The notes under the pieces: generated by a model
Databases searched by the model: none
What the model was told of the DNA's origin: nothing
The model's input: only the letters and a program-made list of their open reading frames with translations
Position numbers and translations under genes: made by a program
NCBI GenBank assembly: GCA_031425195.1
Contig: JANPIX010000032.1
Location: 62,001-126,000, forward strand
Source of the DNA: JANPIX01 sp031425195
GTDB lineage: Bacteria > Pseudomonadota > Alphaproteobacteria > Rhodobacterales > Rhodobacteraceae
Direction: 5' to 3'
Length of the DNA: 64,000 bases
In this document: positions 26,122 through 35,100 of the stretch, one piece after another
How positions within the stretch are numbered: the stretch's first letter is position 1
How the letters are laid out: each line of letters begins with the position of its first letter

Positions 26122-26265
26122 GTGCCGCGCATCCAGATCGTGACCATTGAACAGGCGATGGAGTTGCGTGACCGGGCGGTGCGGTTGCCTGCGCGGCGGG
26201 ATGATGCCTTCAAGCGGGCGGCGGTGGAGGTGAGCCACGGCGCGCAGGGTGCACTGGACTTCTGA
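26122..26265 (+). pseudogene. DNA-methyltransferase, C-terminal remnant
   Basis: Frame 26122-26265 reads RIQIVTIEQAMELRDRAVRL, PARRDDAFKRAA and an ending QGALDF. This is the sort of C-terminus found on the same methyltransferase family as the upstream fragment. It has no start codon or ribosome site in a sensible place, and the open frame backwards (to 25999) is in AT-rich unrelated sequence. Base composition returns to the high-GC norm here. Identification relies on memory of the family ending and on position, so it is less sure than the N-terminal piece. Confidence 0.55.
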
Positions 26266-26345
26266 CGCTTATACTGCCCCAAGGGGTTCCGCCGGAAGTG
26301 CCGGAATGATAGCGGCCAAGGGGGGAAATGTGGGGGTAGGGGTCA

Positions 26346-26948
26346 GTGTTTCAGGCGGGAGTTTCCGGGTTTCTGGTGGGGATCAGTCTGATTGCCGCCA
26401 TCGGGGCGCAGAATGCGTTTGTGTTGCGGCAGGGGTTGCGGCGGGAGCATGTGGGGGCAGTTGTTCTGACCTGCGGGCTTTCGGATGCGGTGCTGATCGC
26501 GGCGGGGGTTTTGGGGTTTGGCGCGGTGTCGGCGGCGGTGCCGTGGTTGGCGCAGGCCATGCGCTGGGGCGGGGTGGCGTTTCTTGTGGTCTACGGCGCG
26601 CTGCGGTTTCGGGCGGCGTTCCGGGGCGGGGCGGCGTTGATGCCTGCCGCCGATCTGCGTGCGCCTTTGGGGCAGGTGCTGGCCACTTGTCTGGTGCTGA
26701 CCTGGGCCAATCCGCATGTTTACCTTGATACGCTGGTTCTGGTGGGGTCCATCGCCTCGACCCACGCGCCTTGGGCCAATGCGTTCGGGGTGGGGGCGGC
26801 TTTGGCTTCGGTCAGCTTTTTCGCGACGCTGGGCTATGGCGCGCGGCTGTTGGCGCCGGTGTTTGCGCGGCCCCGCGCGTGGGTCTGGCTGGAGGTGATC
26901 GTGGGCGTGGTGATGTGGGCGATTGCCGCCGGGCTTGCCTTTGGGTGA
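26346..26948 (+). CDS. LysE/ArgO-family amino-acid exporter
   Basis: A 200-aa inner-membrane protein with six hydrophobic segments. The N-terminal block GISLIAAIGAQNAFVLRQGL is the signature of LysE/ArgO exporters of basic amino acids, and TWANPHVYLDTLVLVGSI is the matching second-half motif. It begins with GTG 26346, 80 bp after the methyltransferase remnant. No LysG/ArgP-type regulator is adjacent. Substrate is probably Lys or Arg by family, but untested here. Confidence 0.88.
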   Translation: MFQAGVSGFLVGISLIAAIGAQNAFVLRQGLRREHVGAVVLTCGLSDAVLIAAGVLGFGAVSAAVPWLAQAMRWGGVAFLVVYGALRFRAAFRGGAALMPAADLRAPLGQVLATCLVLTWANPHVYLDTLVLVGSIASTHAPWANAFGVGAALASVSFFATLGYGARLLAPVFARPRAWVWLEVIVGVVMWAIAAGLAFG

Positions 26949-27052
26949 CGGCTTTGTTGCGGAACGGCCGGGGCTGCGGGCGCAGCGGTGACGCGGTGTG
27001 AAGGATAGTTTCGGACAGTCGCGGGCAAACCCCAATCCCAAGGATGCCCGCG

Positions 27053-29101
27053 ATGCCCGATCAGACCCCGATCCTGTCCCTGCCGATGATCATGCCCGCG
27101 CAGGCGCAAAAACACGTCACCCATAACGAGGCGCTGCGTATTCTGGATGTGGCGGTGCAGCTTGCGGTGACGAACCGCACGCGCACCACGCCGCCTGCCA
27201 GCCCGGCGATTGCAGACCGTTACATCGTGGCGGTGGGGGCCACGGGGGGATGGGCCGGGCAGGACGGGCGGATTGCGGTGTTCACTGTGGACGGGTGGGA
27301 TTTCGTGCAGCCCAAGGCAGGCTGGCAGGCGCATGTGATCGCGGATGCGCAGATCGTGGTGTTCAACGGCACGGGGTGGGAGGTGCCGAATGCGTCTGCC
27401 GCGCCGTCCACCGTCCCCGTCTTTGGGGTGAATGCCACGGCGGACATCACGAACCGTCTGACGGTATCGTCGCCCGCTGTGTTGTTGAACCACGAAGGGG
27501 CGGGCCATCAGGTCAAGGTGAACAAGGCGGGGGTTGCCAACTCGGCGAGCCTTTTGTTCCAGACCGCGTTTTCGGGGCGGGCGGAACTTGGGCTGCTGGG
27601 CAGTGATGCCTTTACGCTCAAGGTATCGTCGGACGGCACGAGCTTTGCCGAGGCGCTGCGGGCGACGGGGCCTGCGGGGCATGTGACGCTGCCGGGCGGG
27701 GTTCTGGCGAGCGGGTTTACGCTGCGCGACGGGACGGACGTGACAAAGACGGCGACGTTCGTGCTTTCGGGGATCACGACGGGCACGATGCGCAGCTTTA
27801 CCCTGCCCAACACGTCGGGCGAGATTGCCGTGCTGGCCGGGACGCAGAGTTTTGCCGGGGCCAAGACCTTTGCAGGGGGTATGACGGTTTCGGGGGGCTT
27901 TGCCCTGACCGGGGCGGCGGGGAGTTTCGGCACGGCGGCGACGGCGGCGGTCTATGGGGTGGGCGTGGGGGCCACGGCAAGCGGTGCGGTCAAGGCTGTG
28001 GATATTGCGACGGGCGGGGTGGCGGGGTCGACGACGGTGGTGACCGTCGGGTCATCGGTTGCGGGGGCGCTTGGGTCGATCACGCTGCACGCGCCGCTGG
28101 TGACGTTCGGGCCGGCCGTTGCCGCCGTGGCGATGGACACCGCCGCCCTGACCGCCGGAAGTGTGGGCTTGGGTGCGGTGGCGGGTGCGGCGCAACGGTT
28201 GGCGGTGGCGTCTGCGACAACCCGGTTCACGCATGACGGGGCCGGGCATCAAATGCAGGTGAACAAATCGGGCGGGGCGGACACGGCCAGTCTGCAGTTC
28301 CAGTCGGCGCTTGCCGGGCGGGGAGAGATCGGGCTGATCGGGTCGAACAACCTTGAACTGCGGGTGTCGGCGGACGGAAGCGCGTGGCAATCGGCGCTGG
28401 TGGCGGGGACAGGCGGGCAGGTGACCCTGCCGCAGCCCGTGGTGATGGGGGCGCAGGGGGCAGACCCGGCGGTGCCGGTGAACGGGATGATCTGGCAGAA
28501 CAGCGCCACGGGCCAGATACGGGCTCAGGTCGGCGGGGTGACGCGGGCGATCGATGCGCAGATGAACGTGCCTTATCTTGTGCCAGTGGCGGGGGATTAT
28601 GTGCTGACCACCACGGGCGCGGGCGGGGGGGCCACGACGACGCTGGCAGGCGCTGCGGCGCGGGTTGATTTGTTCCCCTTTATCGCGCGGAGCGATTCCG
28701 CCATCGACCGGCTGGCGGTGAACGTGACAACGGCGGTGGCGGCGGCCTTGTGCAAGATTGTGGTCTATGCCGCGGATGCGAACGGGCGGCCTGCAACACT
28801 TATTGTGGAAAGCGCCGATCTTGATTGCGCAACGGTGGGGATCAAGACGGCGAGCGTTGCCCTGACGTTGCGGCAGGGCATCACCTATTGGCTGGGTGTG
28901 CGTCATTCGTCGACGGCGACGCTGTCGGCCTGGGCGCTTGGGGCCACGCCAGACATCAATGGCGGGGCACCGTCCACGGCGGCGCGCAAGGTGCTGCGTC
29001 GTACGGTAACCTATGCGACAGCGGCACCTTCGCCTTGGGTCTTTTCGGCGGCCGAGATCAACAGTGCGTCTGCGACGGCGATCTGGGCGCGGGTGGTCTG
29101 A
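27053..29101 (+). CDS. DUF2793-domain protein with duplicated module
   Basis: A 682-aa protein. The first ~110 residues are a DUF2793 domain (SLPMIMPAQAQKHVTHNEAL, then a WAGQDGRIAVF block), a family common in Rhodobacterales and associated with phage tail or cell-surface roles. Two copies of a ~60-residue module follow, starting at about 27497 and 28238 (GAGHQVKVNKAG and GAGHQMQVNKSG), then a C-terminal beta-rich region. ATG 27053 is preferred to ATG 27044 because AAGGA at 27040-27044 is properly spaced to it. Strongly Gly/Ala/Thr-rich, no signal peptide. Function unknown. Confidence 0.82.
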   Translation: MPDQTPILSLPMIMPAQAQKHVTHNEALRILDVAVQLAVTNRTRTTPPASPAIADRYIVAVGATGGWAGQDGRIAVFTVDGWDFVQPKAGWQAHVIADAQIVVFNGTGWEVPNASAAPSTVPVFGVNATADITNRLTVSSPAVLLNHEGAGHQVKVNKAGVANSASLLFQTAFSGRAELGLLGSDAFTLKVSSDGTSFAEALRATGPAGHVTLPGGVLASGFTLRDGTDVTKTATFVLSGITTGTMRSFTLPNTSGEIAVLAGTQSFAGAKTFAGGMTVSGGFALTGAAGSFGTAATAAVYGVGVGATASGAVKAVDIATGGVAGSTTVVTVGSSVAGALGSITLHAPLVTFGPAVAAVAMDTAALTAGSVGLGAVAGAAQRLAVASATTRFTHDGAGHQMQVNKSGGADTASLQFQSALAGRGEIGLIGSNNLELRVSADGSAWQSALVAGTGGQVTLPQPVVMGAQGADPAVPVNGMIWQNSATGQIRAQVGGVTRAIDAQMNVPYLVPVAGDYVLTTTGAGGGATTTLAGAAARVDLFPFIARSDSAIDRLAVNVTTAVAAALCKIVVYAADANGRPATLIVESADLDCATVGIKTASVALTLRQGITYWLGVRHSSTATLSAWALGATPDINGGAPSTAARKVLRRTVTYATAAPSPWVFSAAEINSASATAIWARVV

Positions 29102-29176
29102 GCGTCAGCACCTGTTTGACACCCCACCCCCCCGGGACTAAGGATCAGTCGGCACAACTGGACGGATGGTTCCCCG

Positions 29177-30481
29177 ATGAAGATAGCGATGATTGGCACA
29201 GGCTATGTCGGCCTGGTTTCGGGGGTCTGCTTTTCGGATTTCGGGCATGACGTGGTGTGCGTTGATCGGGACGCGGCCAAGATTGCCCGCCTGAAAAACG
29301 GCGAAGTGCCGATTTTCGAACCGGGTCTGGAAGGGTTGCTGGCGCGGAACATCGCGGCGGACCGGTTGTCGTTCACGACGGATCTGCGGGCGGCGGTGGA
29401 TGGGGCAGAGGCGGTGTTCATCGCGGTGGGCACGCCCGCGCGGCGCGGTGATGGCCATGCCGACCTGACCTTTGTTCTGGCGGCGGCGGCGGAGATTGGC
29501 GCGGCGCTGACCGGTTATACCGTCGTGGTCACGAAATCGACGGTACCGGTCGGCACCAACCGTCTGGTTGAAGCGGCGGTGGCCGAGCATGCGGGCGGGC
29601 AGGCGTTCGATGTGGCGTCGAACCCGGAATTCCTGCGCGAAGGGGCGGCACTTGACGATTTCATGCGTCCCGACCGCGTTGTCGTGGGTGTGGAAAGCGA
29701 GCGGGCGCAAAAGGTGATGGCCGACGTTTACAAGCCATTGTTCCTGCGGGATTTTCCTGTTGTCTACACCGGCCTTGAGAGTGCCGAGATGATCAAGTAC
29801 GCGGCCAACGCCTTTCTGGCGACCAAGATCACCTTCATCAACGAAATCGCCGCTTTGTGCGAAAAGGTCGGGGCGGATATCAAGGCGGTGTCCAAGGGAA
29901 TTGGTCTGGACGGGCGGATCGGGAACAAGTTCCTGCATGCGGGCCCTGGCTATGGCGGTTCGTGTTTTCCCAAGGATACCAAGGCCTTGGCGCGGATCGG
30001 GCAAGAACATGGCGTGCCGATGCAGATCACCGAGACAGTGATCAAGGTGAACGACGAAATCAAGAACCGGATGATCGCCAAGATCCTGCGGATGCTGGAC
30101 GACGACGCTAAGGGAAAGACAGTTGCGGTTCTGGGGGTGACGTTCAAGCCCAACACCGACGACATGCGCGATGCGGCGAGCCTGACCATTGTGCCCGCTT
30201 TGGTCGCGGCCGGGGCCACGGTGCGGGTGACTGACCCCGAAGGTCAGCGCGAGGGGCAGGCGTTGTTGCCGGGTGTGGCCTGGGTGGAGAATGCCTATCT
30301 CGCGGCGGATGGGGCAGATGTGGTTGTGTTGCTGACCGAATGGAACGAGTTTCGCGCGCTGGATCTGGGCAAACTTGGCCGGTGCATGGCGGTGCGCCGG
30401 ATGGTCGATTTGCGCAACGTCTATGACCGCGCGTCGGCGCTGGCGGCGGGGTTCGAGCGGTTCGAGGGCGTGGGCCGGTAG
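29177..30481 (+). CDS. ugd: UDP-glucose 6-dehydrogenase
   Basis: Oxidises UDP-glucose to UDP-glucuronate with two NAD, supplying acidic exopolysaccharide and lipopolysaccharide. The 434-aa length is normal. Rossmann motif IGTGYVGLVSG is at the N-terminus; STVPVGT and NPEFLREG follow; the catalytic Cys is in GGSCFPKDT at about residue 263. It lies between the DUF2793 gene and a convergent GDP-mannose pyrophosphorylase gene. A UDP-glucuronate epimerase-like gene lies 24 kb further on. Confidence 0.96.
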   Translation: MKIAMIGTGYVGLVSGVCFSDFGHDVVCVDRDAAKIARLKNGEVPIFEPGLEGLLARNIAADRLSFTTDLRAAVDGAEAVFIAVGTPARRGDGHADLTFVLAAAAEIGAALTGYTVVVTKSTVPVGTNRLVEAAVAEHAGGQAFDVASNPEFLREGAALDDFMRPDRVVVGVESERAQKVMADVYKPLFLRDFPVVYTGLESAEMIKYAANAFLATKITFINEIAALCEKVGADIKAVSKGIGLDGRIGNKFLHAGPGYGGSCFPKDTKALARIGQEHGVPMQITETVIKVNDEIKNRMIAKILRMLDDDAKGKTVAVLGVTFKPNTDDMRDAASLTIVPALVAAGATVRVTDPEGQREGQALLPGVAWVENAYLAADGADVVVLLTEWNEFRALDLGKLGRCMAVRRMVDLRNVYDRASALAAGFERFEGVGR

Positions 30482-30482
30482 C

Positions 30483-30506
30483 ATAACCGAACGAACGGAC
30501 GGTTAT
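30483..30506. terminator. Possible bidirectional terminator between ugd and manC-type gene
   Basis: ATAACCG (30483-30489) pairs with CGGTTAT (30500-30506) around a 10-base loop, exactly between two convergent stops (the second stop codon lies in the right arm). Both flanks are short of T-runs, so it is a modest candidate. Confidence 0.4.
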
Positions 30507-31933
30507 CCCTTGGCCCCCTGGCCACGGGCGTAAATGTCTTCGTAACGCGTAATGTCATCTTCTCCAAGATAGGCGCCTGTCTGCACCTCAACCAGGATAA
30601 CCGGCAGTTTTCCGGGGTTTTCCAGCCGGTGTTTCGCGCCCAGCGGGATATAGATCGACTCATTTTCACTGATCAGGGTAGCAGTATCATCCAGCGTCAC
30701 ACGGGCGGTGCCGGAAACGACGATCCAGTGTTCGGCGCGGTGCACATGGCTTTGCAGGCTGAGTGCTGCGCCGGGTTTGACGTGGATGCGTTTGACTTGA
30801 AACCTGTCGCCCAGTGCAAGTGTTTCAAACCAACCCCATGGCCGGTGGTCGCGCGGGAAATGTTCGGCGGCAGCAGCACCTTGTTCGCGCAGGGCATCGA
30901 CGGCAAGTCGCACATCTTGCGCGCGGGACGCGGGCGCAATCAACACCGCATCTGGCAACGCCACGGCGATGATGTCGTGCAGGCCGATTCCGACAAGCCG
31001 CACATTTGCATCAGAAAACAGCAGGGTATCGGTGCAGTCGATGGCCGTTCCGGTGCCGGTGTTGCCGTCTTTGGTCACTGGCAGTGCGCGTGCGACCGAG
31101 GCCCAGTCGCCCAGATCGGACCACCCGCCGTCAAAGGGCATGACGCGCAGGCCTTGGGCCTTTTCCATCACGGCATAGTCGATGGACACCGGGCGCGCGC
31201 CCGCCCATGCCGCGGCGTCGAGGCGTAGAAAGCCAAGGTCGGCGCGGGCGTCCAGCAGGGCGCGGGTCATGGGGCTGACAAGATCGGCGGCGTGGGCGTG
31301 AAACGCCGCGATCATGGCGTCGGCGCGAAACAGGAACAGACCGGCGTTCCACAGGTAGCCCGGAGTTATGAACATACGTTCGGCATCGGCGGTTGGCGGT
31401 TTTTCGACAAAGCGGCTGAGCGCCATCGGCACATCGCGCGGCGCGTCCGGTTCCGCGAGTTCGAGCCAGCCATAGCCGGTTTCGGCGCGGGTTGGATGGA
31501 TGCCGAACGTCACGATATGTCCGTCCATCGCCTGTGGAATGGCGGCCCTGACCGTGGACTGAAAGGCCTGAGGGTCGTTCACCAGATGGTCGCAGGGCGA
31601 GGCGAGGATCAGGGTATCGGGGGCGGTTTGTGCCAGATGGAGAGCGGCAGCAAGAATCGCGGGGGCGGTGTTACGGCCTTCGGGTTCGATCAGCAGGGCA
31701 AGGGGTTCCTGCCCGATGGCGGCCAGCTGTTCGGCCACGATAAACCGAAAGTCGGAACCTGTGATGACGGCGGGCGCGGTGAAATCCGGCCCGGAAAGCC
31801 GGGCAGCCGCCTGTTGGAACAGACTTTGCGGCCCCAAAAGCTGAGCAAATTGTTTGGGATAGCTTTTGCGCGACAAAGGCCAAAGCCGGGTTCCCGCGCC
31901 GCCACACAAAAGCAGGGGTGTGATCTGTGTCAT
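30503..31933 (-). CDS. Mannose-1-phosphate guanylyltransferase/mannose-6-phosphate isomerase
   Basis: Bifunctional type II PMI-GMP (ManC/AlgA/XanB) of 476 aa that makes GDP-mannose for exopolysaccharide. The N-terminal nucleotidyltransferase begins LLCGGAGTRLWPLSRKSYPKQ; FVEKPPTADAE and the GYLWNAGLFLF block are typical. The C-terminal ~110 residues form a cupin with HVKPGAALSLQSHVHRAEHW, the isomerase metal site. The start at 31933 is chosen for the motif position; upstream codons look non-coding. Transcribed towards ugd. Confidence 0.95.
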   Translation of the reverse strand: MTQITPLLLCGGAGTRLWPLSRKSYPKQFAQLLGPQSLFQQAAARLSGPDFTAPAVITGSDFRFIVAEQLAAIGQEPLALLIEPEGRNTAPAILAAALHLAQTAPDTLILASPCDHLVNDPQAFQSTVRAAIPQAMDGHIVTFGIHPTRAETGYGWLELAEPDAPRDVPMALSRFVEKPPTADAERMFITPGYLWNAGLFLFRADAMIAAFHAHAADLVSPMTRALLDARADLGFLRLDAAAWAGARPVSIDYAVMEKAQGLRVMPFDGGWSDLGDWASVARALPVTKDGNTGTGTAIDCTDTLLFSDANVRLVGIGLHDIIAVALPDAVLIAPASRAQDVRLAVDALREQGAAAAEHFPRDHRPWGWFETLALGDRFQVKRIHVKPGAALSLQSHVHRAEHWIVVSGTARVTLDDTATLISENESIYIPLGAKHRLENPGKLPVILVEVQTGAYLGEDDITRYEDIYARGQGAKG

Positions 31934-32025
31934 TGGCCTGCGCATCCCAATCATCCTGCTGATGTTGCACCATAAGGGATGCCTGCCCGTGGGCAAGGGC
32001 GGCGATGCCGTCAGGGCAGGCTTTC

Positions 32026-32066
32026 GGCATTTGTGTGAAATTCAAGGCATTTGGCCAAAGGCATTT
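32026..32066 (+). repeat. Short direct repeats upstream of the large RTX gene
   Basis: GGCATTT occurs at 32026, 32046 and 32060; the last two are inside a 9-bp repeat AAGGCATTT (32044-32052 and 32058-32066, 14 bp apart). A 12-bp palindrome TGCCCGTGGGCA lies nearby at 31984-31995. These sit in the 183-bp gap between divergent genes and could be regulatory. No convincing promoter was seen. Confidence 0.3.
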
Positions 32067-32116
32067 CCGGTTCCGTTAAGGTTTGGGCAAAGCCGGTGAC
32101 GGCATCCTGACACCGG

Positions 32117-35100
32117 GTGTTACATAGCGATCCGGGGTGTGGGGTGGCGTCTTTCGAGGTTGTCGGGGTTTTTCTCGACGCTCCGGCACGGTTTGTGTCG
32201 GGCATAACCGATATCGAGGTGGTCCAATCCGGCGACGACGTGCAGCTTTATACGACGACACGGGCAGGTGGGGGGTTGCTTGCCTTTGACGTTGGGATGG
32301 GCGCGGGTCTGGGGCTGGATCTGATCGATCAGCAGGCGCTGATCGACGGCACAGGTTTGTCGACGCCGGGGCGGCTTTCGCAGGTGATGCTGAACGGGCA
32401 GTCGTCTGTGTTGCTGAGCGGTGCCGGTCAGACGGGTCTTGGCGGCTATGATCTGGGCGCTACGGGACGATACAGCGCGGCGATGACGCTGGTTGACGCG
32501 CCGGAGATGACGATGGCGGCGCATGCGGTGGTGGAGTGCGGGGGGCAGACGTTTCTGTATGGCAATCGCAGCGGCAGCACCCTGCTGTCGGCGTACCGGG
32601 TGGGGACGGACGGGCGGGCGGTGTGGTCCAGCGACGTGGCCCTGCCGGTTGAGTATCAGGGAATTGATGTGACGGCCCTTGTGCCGGTGACGCTCGCGGG
32701 CGGGCAGTATCTGTTTGTCCTGTCGCAGGCATCGGATTCGCTGCGCAGTTACCGGATCGGGGCGGATGGGTCATTGCAGCAGGTGTCCGCACTTGGCGCG
32801 GGGGGCGGGCTGGGGATTGCGGCACCTTCGGCGATGACCATGGTTGAAACCGGGGGGCAGGCGTTTGCCATCGTGACGGCGGCGGGGTCTTCGTCGATCA
32901 GCGTTGTGGCGCTTGAGGCGCAGGGTCGGATGAGCCTGAGTGACCACGTGATCGATACGCTCGACACCCGGTTTCAGGGGGTCAGTGCGCTTGCCTCGGT
33001 GACGATCGGGGGGCGGGTCTTTGTGGTGGCGGGGGGCGGGGACAACGGGATCAGCCTGTTCACCCTGCTGCCCGGGGGGCGGCTTTTGCATCTGGGCAAT
33101 CAGGTGGAGCAGAACGACTTTCCGCTCGACAATATCACGGCGATCAAGGCTGTCGTGGTGAACGGCCGGATCGAGGTGTTCGTGGCTGGCGAGGGCAGCG
33201 GGCTTTTGCGGATGCGGATTGATCCGGGCGACGTGGCGGGGCCGCGCGAGGGCACGCCGGGTGCCGACAGCATGGTGGGCGGGGCGGGGAATGATTTGCT
33301 GTTCGGGCAATTGGGGACGGATACGCTTCGCGGGGGCGAGGGCGACGATATTCTGATGGACGGTGCCGGCAACGACAATCTGTACGGAGGGGCGGGTGCC
33401 GACATCTTTATCATTTCGGCGGACGATGCGTGGAACCGGATTTTCGATTTCGAGCCGGGTATTGACCGGATTGATCTGACAAGCTGGGGCCGGATCTATT
33501 CGACGCAGGCTCTGACAATCCGCAAGTTCAACACCGGGTATGTGACGATATCCTATGGGCAGGAATCTGTGACGGTTTACGGGGCCGCCGGGGTGGTGCT
33601 GTCGACCGGGGATTTCAAGGCGTCGGACCTGTTCCGCCTGTGGCATGTGGTTGCGGAGCCGGTTTACGAGGGGTTGTGGCTGGCCGGGACGACGGGGGCA
33701 GACAGTCTGGTGGGGGATGCGGGGGCGGATACCCTGGCGGGGCAAGGCGGGGCGGACACCCTGGACGGGCGGGCGGGGTTTGACATCGCGGATTACGCAT
33801 GGGCGGCGGGGGATTTGACGGTTGATCTGAATGACGCGGCGCGCAATGCGGGGATGGCTGCGGGCGATGTTCATATCGGGATCGAGGGTTTGGCCGCGGG
33901 GGCGGGCGACGATGTGCTGCAGGGTTCCGCAGAGGCCAATCTGTTGCGCGGTAACGACGGGCAGGACCAGCTTGATGGCCGCCAGGGCGATGACACGCTG
34001 CACGGCGGTGCAGGCAACGACACGCTGACGGGCGGGGCGGGGGCAGACCGGATGGTGGGCGGGGCGGGGCGCGATCTGGCGGATTACGGTGCAGCCTTGG
34101 GTGCCGTGCGTGTTGATCTGTCGGCGCCCAACCTGAACCGGGGAGAGGCTGCGGGCGATACCTATGACGGCGTGGAAGATGTGGCCGGAGGCGACCATCA
34201 CGACAGTCTGACAGGCGATGCTGCGGGCAACCGGCTGTGGGGCGGCGCGGGGAATGACCTTCTGATCGGGCGCAGCGGGGATGATGTTGTCTATGGCGGT
34301 GACGGGCGTGACACATTGCAGGGCGACGAGGGCAGCGACACACTGAACGGGGGTTCTGGTGTTGACGAGATCATCTTTGATTCTGGAGGCAATCTGCGTG
34401 TCGATCTGACCGTCATCGGGGCGCAGTCCACCGGGCAGGGGAATGATCTGATCGGCGGCGTCGAATGGATAACGGCGGGGAATGGCCGTGACTTCATTCT
34501 GGGCGATGAGGCCGACAACCGGTTTATCGGCAATGGGGGCGACGACAGCCTTTCTGGTGGGTTTGGTGCGGACAGCCTGATCGGGGGCGAAGGCAACGAT
34601 CTGCTGCAGGGGGGCGATGGTGAGGATTGGGTGTTATTCCATGGGCCAGTCGCGATGGCAGTGAACCTTTCAATGATCGACGGGTGGGCAAAAGGCGAGG
34701 GGCGCGACACGATCAAGGGGTGCGAACATGCGGCAACCGGGGGCGGTGACGATGTTCTGACCGGGTCGGTGGGGGCGAACCATCTGGTTGGGGGAGGGGG
34801 GCGTGACAGGGTTGCCGGGGGTCGTGGCGACGACACGCTGGAAGGCGGCGCGGGGGACGATACCCTGCTGGGAGAGGCGGGCCGTGACCGTCTGGTCGGC
34901 GGTGCGGGGTCTGATCTGGTGATCTATGGCGGGAGTGGAAATGTCACGATCCGGCTTGGCCAGAACAAGGCGGCGGATCAGGACCGCCTTTTCGGGATCG
35001 AGAACCTTCGCACGGGTGCCGGGGCAGACCGTTTGACGGGCGACGGGGCGGCCAATCATTTTCAGGGGCAAGCTGGCCGTGATGTTCTGGCGGGCGGCGG

